A DNA stretch of 64,000 nt from Echinicola shivajiensis (GTDB lineage: Bacteria; Bacteroidota; Bacteroidia; Cytophagales; Cyclobacteriaceae): assembly GCF_018642165.1 (NCBI RefSeq), contig NZ_JAHHZM010000005.1, positions 62,001-126,000 on the forward strand, in the 5' to 3' direction. Of the stretch, positions 1 to 10,377 are shown in pieces. Each line of letters starts with the position of its first letter. The first letter of the stretch is position 1. The notes below the pieces were generated by a model. It made no database searches. It was given only the letters and a program-made list of their open reading frames with translations, and was not told the DNA's origin. A program made the position numbers and the translations under genes.

Positions 1-2385
1 CTCACCGTAAACAGGACCTGCAGTATTATTTTCATGAGGTACAAATTTCACCTGAAAGGTGTCTTTTCCCTTTGTCAGTTCAAGAGGAATATCATAACTG
101 ATATGGTAAAATTTGCTGTCCTTATATTGGTTGAGATCCTCGGTGGCAATTTTTACATCGTCTACAAAAATATCAAAATTCCTGCCCCGGTTGTCCATTC
201 CCCAATAGGAACAGATCAATTGGTGCTTCTCACCATTTTTGGGAGATAAGGTGAAACTAAAATAACCTCCATCTTCAGCAGAACGCCAGCGCTGACGGTG
301 TTCCTCACCGGTTTTTGTCTTTTCGCCTTCAAAATCATGGTCCCGTTCAGGTTGCATTTCCCCTAAGCGTAACTTATCAACAGTTTTTGCTTCCAGCGCT
401 AGTTCTTCCTGACGTTGTTGCGCTAAAATATTTTCTTGCTCTTCCCATTCTTCAGGCGTAAAGACATCCCAATAAACGGTATAATATTCTTCTTTCGTTT
501 GGTTGAAGGGGATCAGCTTTACATCATTTGGTTGGCCAATATTATTGGTGGTAAAGATCAATGGGTTTTCTGGACTTTGCTGGATGATTTTATTAGGACT
601 TTGGTCTTCACTTACCAAGGCAGGTATCCCTTTCAAAGGATCAGGCTCTGTATCTCCAAATACTCCCGATAGCAATACTGGCCCATAAAAATAAGCCTTC
701 CGATTGTTATTGTCAGGCATTTCCACAGCATAGAGGTTCATCGGGAATTCAAAGGTAATTTGATCTCCATCTTTCCATTTTTTCTCTAAAATAAAATAGC
801 CATTTGCTCCCAGTTTAGCCTCGTGGGTCTTGCCATTTATTTTAATTTTTACTTCTGAAGCGGCTGCCCAACTGGGCTTTCTAACCATTATAGGGAATTT
901 AGATTTTTTGGAAGTATTGATCCTTAGCTTGGTTTTTCCATCTTTTGGTAGCTGGCTTTCTTGGGTGATTTTCAGCCCCTTTTCCTCCCAATTGAGTTCT
1001 GATGGAATAAACAAATTAACATATAAGCCTCCTGTGGGAGATTTGAAATAGATGGATTCACCATATTTTACATGGTTTTCCATACCTGTGCCCACACAAC
1101 AGGTAAAACTGTGTTCTTTATTGCTATACCATTTTCTGGTTCCCATTCGTAAGGGGACAAAGTAGCACATCATACCGGTATCGGGGTTTTGCGATGCCAG
1201 AATGTGGTTATAAAGCGCCCGCTCATAATAATTCATCAGTTTAGCACTGGGTTCCAAAGCAAAGAGATGACGGGTCAATTTCAACATATTATGGGTATTG
1301 CAGGTCTCCATAGTATTGTCTGTCAGTTTATCATTGAGCTCGTCCTCTGCACCTAGGTATTCATAATTCGCATTGCCTCCTGGGGCATAGCTGTGGTGAT
1401 CCACCATGGTGTTCCAAAAAAATGTACCAATGATCTGGTCATCCTTATTGCCAGTAAGTTCATATCTTCTGGTGGCTCCAATGACTTTGGGAATTTGTGT
1501 GTTGGAATGCTTGCCTGGCAATGGATTAATTTTCTCTTCCAAAGGTTTCAAAACAAAATTATCATGGAACTTATAGGATAATTCCAGGTATTTATTATTT
1601 CCCGTCAGTGCATAAGTATTGACCAAAGCTTCGTTCATTCCCCCATATTCACATTTAAGCATTTCCTGAATTTGGTCCTCAGAAAGCTCCTTCAGTAAAT
1701 TATCTGCCCAGTCAGCTATGCCAATATTGATTTCTAGTGCTTTTTTATTTCCGGCATATAAATAGGCATCCATTAAGCCGGCCATGATTTTATGTACTGT
1801 GTACCAAGGCGCCCAGGCTCCGTTAAGGTCAAAACCTCTTGACCTGATATGGCCAGAGGCCACTTCTGCCCACATTTTGTCCTCATTGGGAATAGCCCCT
1901 ATATATCCGGTTTTGCGGGCTTGCTGACAAAGGGCAAGTTCATCAACTGTATAATTGATACGGTCCAAAAACTCTTTTTTTCCGGTGGAGGCGTAATGCA
2001 TGGAAAGTGCCGATAGGTAATGGCCCAAACTGTGCCCTGCCAAGCCCATGGATTCCCAGCCTCCATAGACCTCATCTTTTGGTTCCAGTCCGGCATGGCT
2101 CCTAAATTGGGATAATAGCCTGTCTGGTTTTAGAAAAAGCAGGTAGGACTCATCAGCTTCCATGGCATCCAAAAAGGGGCTGGGAAGTAATTTTACTTCA
2201 TTTAGATTAAATGGGTATGCCTGAATAGCCACACTTGATTTAACCTTTAATTTTCCCTCTGATTCAGTGGGAAGGTAGGATTGACTTTGGGAAGATTGGA
2301 TGGGAAATAATATCCCTATGGTCAATAATAGGAAGCAGGAAAAAAGCTGTTTAATGTATGGTTGGGTTCTAATAGGGCTTATCAT
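1..2385 (-). CDS. GH127 beta-L-arabinofuranosidase, 3' end beyond the window
   Basis: Exported retaining glycosidase of the DUF1680/GH127 family, which removes terminal beta-L-arabinofuranose. The ATG at 2385 is followed by a signal peptide, and the frame stays open to base 1 (795 codons), so only the C-terminus is missing. The zinc-thiolate active site known from Bifidobacterium HypBA1 is visible: Glu360-Thr-Cys362 in a METCNTHN motif and the Cys429-Cys430 pair in TCCVGTGMENH. In the family one Cys of the pair is the nucleophile and the other residues bind zinc. After the (alpha/alpha)6 barrel come beta-rich C-terminal domains. It lies on the strand opposite to the main xylan locus, next to an MBL hydrolase, and would fit removal of arabinose decorations. 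The family is secure; the exact linkage is inferred. Confidence 0.9.
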   Translation of the reverse strand, partial: MISPIRTQPYIKQLFSCFLLLTIGILFPIQSSQSQSYLPTESEGKLKVKSSVAIQAYPFNLNEVKLLPSPFLDAMEADESYLLFLKPDRLLSQFRSHAGLEPKDEVYGGWESMGLAGHSLGHYLSALSMHYASTGKKEFLDRINYTVDELALCQQARKTGYIGAIPNEDKMWAEVASGHIRSRGFDLNGAWAPWYTVHKIMAGLMDAYLYAGNKKALEINIGIADWADNLLKELSEDQIQEMLKCEYGGMNEALVNTYALTGNNKYLELSYKFHDNFVLKPLEEKINPLPGKHSNTQIPKVIGATRRYELTGNKDDQIIGTFFWNTMVDHHSYAPGGNANYEYLGAEDELNDKLTDNTMETCNTHNMLKLTRHLFALEPSAKLMNYYERALYNHILASQNPDTGMMCYFVPLRMGTRKWYSNKEHSFTCCVGTGMENHVKYGESIYFKSPTGGLYVNLFIPSELNWEEKGLKITQESQLPKDGKTKLRINTSKKSKFPIMVRKPSWAAASEVKIKINGKTHEAKLGANGYFILEKKWKDGDQITFEFPMNLYAVEMPDNNNRKAYFYGPVLLSGVFGDTEPDPLKGIPALVSEDQSPNKIIQQSPENPLIFTTNNIGQPNDVKLIPFNQTKEEYYTVYWDVFTPEEWEEQENILAQQRQEELALEAKTVDKLRLGEMQPERDHDFEGEKTKTGEEHRQRWRSAEDGGYFSFTLSPKNGEKHQLICSYWGMDNRGRNFDIFVDDVKIATEDLNQYKDSKFYHISYDIPLELTKGKDTFQVKFVPHENNTAGPVYGE

Positions 2386-2551
2386 GGTTTTGTCCTCTGG
2401 TGGTATGAATATTAATTAATGTAATTTATACACTTTAGTGAGAATAGCCACTATTTTTTCAAAAACATAATGGATCCTAAGCGATAATGGGCTGTTAAAA
2501 AATCTCATTGAACAATTTCCCTGTTGGCCAAGGGAATCCCCCGGGAGGGGA

Positions 2552-3694
2552 TTAATGTGCCGATTCACTCATATATCTCAACCACCACTCTTCTTGAGGA
2601 TAGTCTTGCCCAAGCTGGATACGCTTGCCAATAAATGGGTGGATCATGGTCATGTTCTGTAGCTCACTTTCCTTTTTAAATCGTGTTACCGGTTCAGTCC
2701 AAGAATGGGTAGATAAGTTAAAGGCTCCCCAGTGAATGGGCATGATCACTTTTGCTTTTACTTCATTTCCAGCGGCAACGCTTTGCTCTGGAAGCATATG
2801 GATGTCCGGCCAGGCATCATTATACTGCCCACATTCCATCAAGGCCAAATCAAAAGGGCCATATTTCTGGCCAATGTCTTCAAAGTGGGGACCATAGCCT
2901 CCGTCTCCACTGAAATAAATGGAAGTGTTTTCAGATTTGATAATCCAACTGGCCCATTGCGTTTTATCCCGGTCTGTCAATCCTCTTCCAGAAAAATGGC
3001 GGGAAGGACTGGCAATTATTTCAATTGAGCTTAGTTTCGAGTCTTCCCACCAGTCCAGTTCCGTGATTTTGGATGTAGGAATTCCCCAAGAAATGAGATG
3101 TGAGCCGACTCCCAATGGAGTATAGAAATGATTGGTTACTTCTTTTAGTTGAAGAATGGATTGGTAATCCAAATGATCATAATGGTCATGGGAAATAATG
3201 ATCGCATCAATATCAGTCAGTTGATCTATAGGGATAGGGGATTCATATGGGAAGCGTTTTGTACCAATGGGAAGGGGAGAGGGATTATCAGTGAGCATAG
3301 GGTCAATAAGAATTCTCTTTCCTTCCAGCTCAATTAAAAATGCTGAATGACCATACCAGGTGATATAGCACAAACTATCCATTTTTTTGTCAGGGATAGG
3401 CTCGAAATTAACTTCAAATGGCTTAATAGGGGTGCTTTGCTCTGAGAATAGTAACTTTGGCAATAATGGTAATACATCCCATAGTGATCCGGTACTGGTC
3501 TCAATTAGGTTTTTGAACTGCTCGCCATCATAATTGGGAGAATTATTGATCCTTGTCAAAAAATCCCCTTCGGGAGTCTCGCCGAATTGTGGAGCGACTT
3601 TAGTGTAGGAGTAGGAAATGGTTCCAAAAATTAGAATAATTAGGACCAGAAAAATGGTGTAACGGAAAAGGGTATTTAATTTTTTATTAGCCAT
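2552..3694 (-). CDS. MBL-fold metallo-hydrolase, membrane-anchored or exported (NAPE-PLD/UlaG-like group)
   Basis: Protein of about 380 residues with an N-terminal hydrophobic helix (residues 9-29), so anchored in or exported across the inner membrane. The metallo-beta-lactamase core starts with WYGHSAFLIE and a LIDP strand, then the metal motif SHDHYDHLD (HxHxDH), a distal His in SPSRHFSGRG, Asp in FSGDGGYGPH and a final His in MPIHWGAF. This order matches the COG2220 group that includes bacterial NAPE-PLD-like phosphodiesterases and UlaG-type lactonases. Substrate is unknown. ATG at 3694 was chosen; a GTG directly before it (3697) is an alternative. It is 166 bp from the GH127 gene on the same strand and may be transcribed ahead of it, but nothing in its sequence links it to xylan. 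Confidence 0.85.
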   Translation of the reverse strand: MANKKLNTLFRYTIFLVLIILIFGTISYSYTKVAPQFGETPEGDFLTRINNSPNYDGEQFKNLIETSTGSLWDVLPLLPKLLFSEQSTPIKPFEVNFEPIPDKKMDSLCYITWYGHSAFLIELEGKRILIDPMLTDNPSPLPIGTKRFPYESPIPIDQLTDIDAIIISHDHYDHLDYQSILQLKEVTNHFYTPLGVGSHLISWGIPTSKITELDWWEDSKLSSIEIIASPSRHFSGRGLTDRDKTQWASWIIKSENTSIYFSGDGGYGPHFEDIGQKYGPFDLALMECGQYNDAWPDIHMLPEQSVAAGNEVKAKVIMPIHWGAFNLSTHSWTEPVTRFKKESELQNMTMIHPFIGKRIQLGQDYPQEEWWLRYMSESAH

Positions 3695-3780
3695 CACTTG
3701 GATCTTTGTGCAAACTATGGTTAAATGCTTGGGGGTTAGGAGAATACGAGTGTTATGTTAAATGTAATGTCGTTTGAGCA

Positions 3781-3893
3781 GGGTCTCGACTCTACCTGTT
3801 GGTTAGATAGGTCCCCTCGACCTGACAATCCTGCGTCACTTTGAGCACCTGAGTAACGATAGTTACGAAGTCGAAAGGTCATTTCGGAGTTAA
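3781..3893. repeat. Dispersed-repeat-like segment
   Basis: GC-richer than its surroundings. It has a GACCT...AGGTC outer pairing (about 3830-3880) and an inner GTAAC-GATA-GTTAC hairpin (3853-3866), with the tcgac/gtcga words typical of non-coding repeats scattered in Bacteroidota genomes. Only one copy is visible here, so repeat status is an inference. Confidence 0.3.
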
Positions 3894-4219
3894 CACAACA
3901 CTGGTTCTTTTAAGACTAAATCGAAAGAGTGGGTAATATAAAACTGGGCTAGGATACAATTTGTTGGCTCAAATATCATATTATGGACTCTAATCTCAAT
4001 GTCAAAACCCCAATTCTTTACGCAATTGGTTGTAGATTGTTCAAGATAATTTGAATGAGTTTTGCTTGGAGACGTATTTCTATTATTTAATCTATATATC
4101 CGCTATTACACCAGTAAAGTTCACCCTTCAAAACATTCCCTCAAAAATGGCCAGATTTTACTGAAATGATGAATTAAACCTGTCTTCCATTAGGTAGATC
4201 AATGTAAATCTGTGGAATC

Positions 4220-4235
4220 TCCCGATAAATCGGGA
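4220..4235. repeat. Short palindrome TCCCGAT-AA-ATCGGGA
   Basis: Perfect 7-bp inverted repeat around AA, a word common in Bacteroidota intergenic repeats. It lies alone in AT-rich sequence and has no T-tract, so it is not a typical terminator. Confidence 0.4.
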
Positions 4236-4528
4236 CAGGCTGTGAGAAATAAGGTTACCGGTGCGAAAAAGGATAATCATATTATTTAAAAATTCTTAAT
4301 TGTTATCCATAATCCAGCATAATCAAAACATTTTAGCATCTCACTTGATATGTGAAATTCATCGGAATTTATTGAGCTTAAATAAGCTTAGAGGGAAAGG
4401 GCATTTATTCATTATAATAATGCTAATATTCACTCAAATATCAATTCTATTGGCGATTTTGTGCTAAAAGAAGGATTTCTGTTACTTTTTTGAAGGATAA
4501 GTGGTAGTAGGAAGGCTTGATGACTTTT

Positions 4529-4536
4529 TAACTTTG
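4529..4536 (+). promoter_or_regulatory. Possible Bacteroidota -7 box (TAACTTTG)
   Basis: Exact match to TAnnTTTG, 79 bp before the GH2 start at 4615. No TTTG-type -33 element is seen at the usual distance, so support is weak. Confidence 0.25.
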
Positions 4537-4614
4537 GGTTTTGGATTTGTTTATGGTTAGCAAAATCCTTTTAGCAAACAAATTAAAGCAAAAACATTAA
4601 ACTCAAAACTACTA

Positions 4615-6891
4615 ATGCGTACAAACAAACTTTTTGGAGTCGTTACACTATTTTGGTTGGTGATGAACGCCAGCGCTCAGCAGTGGACCTCCAAGCAAGC
4701 ACCTTTAATGACTAAATTTGCCAAGGATGTGGATCCTGAAAATGTTCTTCCAGAGTACCCACGGCCACAGATGGTAAGAAAAGAATGGAAAAATCTCAAT
4801 GGGCTTTGGCAATTCCAGCCCGGGACATGGGAAAGAGAACCTTATCCAAAAGGAAAGTTGTCTAGGAATATTCTTGTGCCTTTTGCTGTAGAGTCGGCGC
4901 TTTCCGGAGTACAAGAAACCACCCATGAGAGATTATGGTACCGTAGGGAATTTACGGTTCCTAAGGATTGGGATGGACAACGTATCCTAATGCATTTTGG
5001 TGCGGTGGATTATGAAGCGGTGGTGTTTATTAATGATAAGCCGGTAGGAAAACATGAGGGAGGATATGATCCATTTTCCTTTGATATCACAGATCACCTC
5101 ACAGAGGGAACTCAGACGGTTACTGTTAAAGTTTGGGACCCAACAACGAGAGAGGGCTTCCCTAGAGGAAAGCAGGCCCTCAATCAGATAGATATCATGT
5201 ATACTCCTGTGACAGGTATATGGCAAACCGTATGGCTAGAACCTGTAGCTGAGAATAGAATCGTGGACTTTGAAATGATACCGGATATCGATAATTCTGA
5301 ACTTAATTTATCAGTGGAAACTTCAGGAGGAAGGTTTTTGACTTATACAGCGGAAGTTAGGGACGGAAATAAGGTGATTGCGACGGTTGATTCTAAGCCT
5401 AAGAAGCCAACAGCCATTTCGATCAAAAATCAAAAACTTTGGTCTCCCGATTCCCCTTTTCTCTATGATATGACCATTACACTGAAAGATGGAGATAAAG
5501 TCGTTGATGTAGTGGATACCTATTTTGGTATGAGAAAGATTTCAATGGAGCAGGAAGGAGAATTCCAAAGACTTTACTTGAACAATGAATTCGTTTTCCA
5601 AATGGGACCATTGGATCAAGGTTATTGGCCTGATGGCTTGTATACCGCTCCTACTGACGAAGCGCTGCGCTATGACCTAGAAATGACCAAAAAACTGGGC
5701 TTTAATATGACCAGAAAACATATTAAAGTAGAACCTAAGAGGTGGTATTACTGGGCAGATAAATTGGGATTAATGGTATGGCAGGACATGCCTTCTTCAA
5801 GCAGTTATACCCATGCTGCTCCAGAACCCAATAAAGAAGCCTTTACCAAGGAACTGATGCGTATGGTAGATAACCTTAAAAATGTACCAAGTATCGTGAT
5901 GTGGGTGATTTTCAATGAGTCACAGGGACAGCATGACACAGAGCGATATTCAGCTTTGGTAAAAGGGATGGATCCATCAAGGATCGTTAATGAAGCCAGT
6001 GGAGGTACCAACCACGAAGCTGCAGATGTGGCAGACGTACATAGTTATCCTCCACCTGCCTATGCCCAAAGCTTTCACCAAGCTACCGTTTGTGGAGAAT
6101 ATGGCGGAATTGGCTATCAGATGGACGGGCATATCTGGAATCCTAATGATTTGAAGGAATATATCACTATAGACAGTGAAGAAGAGTACTTGTCCATGTA
6201 TGATAGATTTGCGGATATGCTGGTGCAGTTTAAGACCAATCAAGGGTTGAGCGCGGCAGTTTATACTGAAATTACCGATGTGGAAATAGAACTTAATGGA
6301 ATCATGACCTACGATCGCGTGATGAAGGTGGATGCAGATAAGATCGCTCCGATTAACAAGAAGATCATAGAGCAAGAGGATCATGTATATCCTTTGGTTT
6401 TGACGGCCAAGGAGCAAAATATTGACTGGAAGTATACTGTTGATAGACCAGGTAGCAATTGGATGAAACCAGACTTTTCCGCTTCAAACTGGAAAACTGG
6501 TAGAGCTGGATTTGGATCTAAAGGTACCCCAGGGGCAATAAATGGCACCACATGGGAAAGTGATGGGATTTGGTTAAGAAGGAATTTCGAATTGGGAGAT
6601 CTTTCTAAGATCAACTTGGATGATATTCGCCTAAGAATCCATCATGATGATGAATGTGTGGTATATATCAATGGCGTTAAAGCAGCAGAGTTAGATGGAT
6701 TTACTTCCAATTATATCAATACTGCCATTTCTGAGGAAGCTAAAAAGGCCTTGATAGCCAATGGCAACAATATTATTGCTATCCACTGTAAACAGGATAT
6801 AGGAGGGCAATATATCGATGCAGGTCTTTCCATTGCTACTGGTGATAAAGCACTATCTGAGAAAACATTGGGAAGTTTATTGAATAAATGA
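4615..6891 (+). CDS. GH2 family glycoside hydrolase with extra C-terminal beta-sandwich
   Basis: 758-residue exported enzyme with a signal peptide ending near ASAQQ. Domains in order: N-terminal jelly-roll sugar-binding domain (about 40-220), immunoglobulin-like domain (about 225-325), TIM barrel (about 330-590), and a C-terminal beta-sandwich (about 605-745) with IHHDDECVVYINGVKA, resembling galactose-binding-like modules. The acid/base is predicted as Glu435 in VIFNESQG and the nucleophile as Glu495 in VCGEYGGIG, both standard GH2 positions. GH2 includes beta-galactosidases, beta-glucuronidases, beta-mannosidases and arabinosidases, and specificity cannot be read from sequence. It stands alone, converges with a broken GH2 on the other strand and is followed by a terminator. 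Its proximity to the xylan locus suggests a side-chain role. Confidence 0.88.
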   Translation: MRTNKLFGVVTLFWLVMNASAQQWTSKQAPLMTKFAKDVDPENVLPEYPRPQMVRKEWKNLNGLWQFQPGTWEREPYPKGKLSRNILVPFAVESALSGVQETTHERLWYRREFTVPKDWDGQRILMHFGAVDYEAVVFINDKPVGKHEGGYDPFSFDITDHLTEGTQTVTVKVWDPTTREGFPRGKQALNQIDIMYTPVTGIWQTVWLEPVAENRIVDFEMIPDIDNSELNLSVETSGGRFLTYTAEVRDGNKVIATVDSKPKKPTAISIKNQKLWSPDSPFLYDMTITLKDGDKVVDVVDTYFGMRKISMEQEGEFQRLYLNNEFVFQMGPLDQGYWPDGLYTAPTDEALRYDLEMTKKLGFNMTRKHIKVEPKRWYYWADKLGLMVWQDMPSSSSYTHAAPEPNKEAFTKELMRMVDNLKNVPSIVMWVIFNESQGQHDTERYSALVKGMDPSRIVNEASGGTNHEAADVADVHSYPPPAYAQSFHQATVCGEYGGIGYQMDGHIWNPNDLKEYITIDSEEEYLSMYDRFADMLVQFKTNQGLSAAVYTEITDVEIELNGIMTYDRVMKVDADKIAPINKKIIEQEDHVYPLVLTAKEQNIDWKYTVDRPGSNWMKPDFSASNWKTGRAGFGSKGTPGAINGTTWESDGIWLRRNFELGDLSKINLDDIRLRIHHDDECVVYINGVKAAELDGFTSNYINTAISEEAKKALIANGNNIIAIHCKQDIGGQYIDAGLSIATGDKALSEKTLGSLLNK

Positions 6892-6926
6892 TTTAGGAGT
6901 GCATCCTGAAGAATAGCACTTTTAAG

Positions 6927-6996
6927 AGACCATCTCAATTAAAAACCTCGCTTCAAACAAACAGAGCAGGGTATTTATGAGATGGTCTATTTTTTA
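6927..6996 (+). terminator. Terminator hairpin after GH2
   Basis: Perfect 11-bp inverted repeat (AGACCATCTCA at 6927, TGAGATGGTCT at 6978) with partly pairing inner sequence, followed by ATTTTTTA. It starts 36 bp after the GH2 stop. It lies between convergent genes, but the T-tract favours + strand termination. Confidence 0.7.
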
Positions 6997-7145
6997 TGAA
7001 AACTATCTTCAGCAATTATTACCAAGGCCAATTGATTCCTCTTTTTATAGAATTCAAGTGATCAATATATCCAAAATCGAATAATATAAAACGACATTTA
7101 TTGAATGTTGCAATTGTGAGTGTTTATTGGATAAAAGCATTCAGG

Positions 7146-10100
7146 TTAATTGAACTGAAGGTCTGCAATAGCTGCCCATTTTCGATTATTTACTTCAGAT
7201 ACCGATACAAATTTCACGAATTTTGTAGGATAGCTTTGGTCAAAGCGTACAATTTGTTTTTCTGTGGAATTTTCAAACTCTCCTGAGGCAATGGGCTTGG
7301 ACCAGGTTTTCCCATCTTTTGAAACGTAGATTTCATATTTCCTCACCCTTCCATTTTCGGAATCCTGTCGAGGAGTGTAGATGCATTCTGCTATGTTTTT
7401 TTCAGTTCCGAATTCAATGACGATATGATGTGAGTAACTTGCACGCCATTCTCCATTCCACTCACTACTCCAGAATGTATCCGGATTACCGTCCAAGACA
7501 TCTCTGTAGTCATGCAAAGGCCATCTGCTAGAACCTTCTACCACCCTGTCAATGCTATTTGGGTCAGGAAGGAAGCTTGTTAGCTCATTCCAACTCATAG
7601 CAGTATTTGGGCTGAACTGATTGCTTTCCATATAGTTTAAGATGCTTTTTTTCAGCGTGGCAGCTTCTGGCCTTTGTTCAAGATCAGCATGAATATTCAA
7701 GCCACAAACCACCAACTTTCCTTTACCTACCTTGGTCTCAAATAGCGCCGCTAGTTTATTGTTTCTGTGGTAGTCATCTATGATCTGAACCAATGGATCG
7801 ATTTTTTGCAGGTCATTTAGGATGAATGCATTGGCGTAATGGATGAGGTGCATCCATCTTGGGTCAGCGTAGAAATTGGTTGGGAATGCTTCAAATACCG
7901 GATGGTTGGGGTCACAGAGCATGCCTGCAGTACCAGGATAAGTTCTTCCCAAGGCTCCTCGGTTAAAGGACCAGAACTGGGGCGTAAACGAAACCTTTTG
8001 CACGTTTTTTCCAAAGCCATCTTTTGGCCAAATCAATAAGACTTTTTCCCCATTTTCTAATTTGTCTTTGGCTTTTTGATCCAAATTTTCTGTGATATAA
8101 ACTGATTGAGGAGCAACGGCTGTTTGTTCCGGATAAACAAAGAATTCCCAATTGTTTTTATACGGAGTACCTTTTAATTCTAGCTCGACTTTATAGGCAC
8201 CTGGTGCTTTCAGGTTTTCAAGGGGAAGCTTAATATGGCCGATTTTGGAGATTTTTCCCTGTGGTAATTGTTGAATATTAAACTGGCCTTTTTGGACTTC
8301 TTTCCCAGTTGAAGTGATAATACGCCAATGAATTGGGGTTTCCTGCATATCCTTTGGACCAAAATTGCTTAGCGAGGCTTGTGCTTCAAAGGTTTCATCT
8401 TGACGGTAAACCCATTTTTCAAATCGAAGCAGTGGTACTACGCTTTGGCAGAAATTCCTAAAGTCTTCTGGGCTGATATAGCCCTTGCTATCCCAAAAAG
8501 GATCCAATATGCCTACCATGGCTTCAGATTGGCCGGGGAAATCCTGTAATCCTAAATACTGAAAACCAGCAAGACCTTCAGTTCTGTACATGGATTCAAA
8601 GACTTGCTTGATATGCCATACGCCATGTTTTCCTGATGCCAAAGCCATGGCGCTGTCCTGCTTTTCTAGCCCGTTTTCTTTTAACCTTTCGAATAATGGG
8701 TAAAAGTTGTCAGGTTGTTTTACACCAGTGTATTTGTCCATAAAGTCAAAGCCCGGATACATTACCCATTGACCATTTTCGTGGATGATCAAAGGAGGCT
8801 CATTTTGGGATTTGCCATCAGAAAAATCAAAGTTGTTGGTAAGGATAAGCTCTTCTCTAGGCAGATTACAGCTTTCTCCATTTTCCCATTCTTTATTATA
8901 GCGAATATCACTGGATGAGTGCTTTTTATCTACATGGCCAGCTTGGGTAGAATAAAGTCTCCTTGGGTCGTGTTCCCTTAAGGCATTTACAACCCGGTTT
9001 TTAGGCGTATTGTCATCATGGGAAAGTTCATTTCCTAATGCCATTAGGACAAAGGAGGCATGGTTGCCATATTCATCCAATATTCTAAACCCATCATTAT
9101 AGAGATATTTAAGTACAGGGCTTTCAAAACTCGGTTCTGGACCTCAAATTAATTCAGCCTGCAAGTATATTCCCAATTCGTCGGCTACTTCAAAAGCTAC
9201 TTTGGGAGGACATACTGAGTGGTACCTTACATGGTTCATGCCATAGCTTTTAATGGTCTTCAAGGTCCTTTCCCATGATGGCCTGTCCATAGGCATATAG
9301 CCGGTTTTGGGATAGATAGCACAGTCCAAGGTACCACGTATAAAAACAGGCCGGTCATTGATCAGGATGGAAGAACCGCTCGTTTCAATTTTTCTGAATC
9401 CAAAATTTTCAGTGTAGGTATCAAAATGTTTTCCGTCTTCCGTTATCAGTTCTAAATGCGCAGTATATAATTCAGGAGTGAATTCATCCCATAGTGTGAT
9501 GGGCTTTTGGATATCAAGATAGAGTTCCTTGGTCTTATCACCTTTCTCGAACTTTCGTTGAAATGTTTTTTCAGCTAAAATATTGCCTTTCTTGTCTTTT
9601 ATCTGAAGTAGGAGTTTTCCTGGGGTAATTGTTCCACTTTGGTTGGATACAGTGGTTTCGACACGGACATTCTTATCGTAAATGTCTGTAAATATCCTAG
9701 TATTTTTAATGGACACTTGTTCATGAGGTCGAATCTCCATACTTCCCATGATGCCGTTCCAATTGGTTTGGGTATGGTAAGTATAACTATGGGCCATTCC
9801 ACCAATGAGATTGGTGTTGTCTATGCAAATGGTAAGCAAGTGCTTTTCTCCTGGTTTTACAAAATCAGAGATATCAAAGCGTCTTGGCGTATAAAGCGCA
9901 ATGTCCTCTCCTATGAAATTGCCGTCAATCCAAACCTGCATCTTGAATAGGCTACGCTCAAAGAATAACTCTGCTCGTTGGTTTTCCCAGTTTGTTGGAA
10001 TCTGTATCTCTTTCTGATACCAAGCAGGCCCGATGTATTTATATTTACGGGACGGAGCTGTGTTTAGCTCATAAATCCACTTAGGGTTTTCAAAGTCCTT

Positions 10101-10377
10101 TGGAAAGGTGAACTGACGAGTGATGGAATCTTCAGGCCAAGGAAGCGTTTTATCCCCCTTTTCATTGGTGTCTGTGGACCCAGGAAGTTTGATGGAATCA
10201 TTGAATTTTTTTTTAGATTCAAACCATCTTTCTTCAAGCCCTTTTTTTTTGTGGATCGAGCTGAAATTGCCATTGTCCAGAAAGGTTAATGTTTTTGTTT
10301 TGTGCAAATAGTCTATTTGAATGAGAAAAAAACAGTAATAAACATGCAATTAAATAGAGGTGGTTGATTTTGGGCAT
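7146..10377 (-). pseudogene. Broken GH2-like glycosidase with C-terminal discoidin domain (frameshift plus internal stop)
   Basis: A single ancestral gene of about 1,076 codons. The start at 10377 gives a clean signal peptide (MPKINHLYLIACLL...LFAQN) and the usual GH2 opening NINLSGQWQFQLDP. At a run of nine A (T9 at 10242-10250 on +) the frame shifts; with eight A the frame would continue directly into KKGLEERWF. The body then runs in one frame to a TGA at 9146-9144 and continues in the same frame (GPEPSFESPV...) to 7146. Domains: GH2 sugar-binding, Ig-like, barrel with a GNELS acid/base motif just after the stop and an IIHENGQW segment, then an F5/8 type C (discoidin) domain over the last 150 residues. 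Two independent lesions make it a pseudogene unless both are sequence errors. A two-gene reading is unlikely, since the stop cuts the barrel. Confidence 0.85.

Larger units (their letters stand above)
3695..4614. other. 920-bp AT-rich spacer with repeat remnants
   Basis: No credible ORF. It separates the divergent MBL gene and GH2 gene, so promoters of both should lie here. It contains two short palindromic or repeat-like segments, listed separately, and a TAACTTTG box at 4529. Confidence 0.6.

Noticed and set aside
1899-2096. Small - strand ORF at the left edge
   Set aside because: It is an out-of-frame shadow of the GH127 gene, which runs through the edge in another frame.
7146-9080. Separate complete gene of 644 residues beginning inside the GH2
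   Set aside because: Its apparent start is a TTG inside the barrel. The frame is continuous with the upstream part apart from the TGA, so it is the second half of one broken gene.
9144-9146. Selenocysteine or programmed read-through at the TGA
   Set aside because: No SECIS-like hairpin is evident after it, the site is not a known Sec position in GH2, and the gene has a second lesion.
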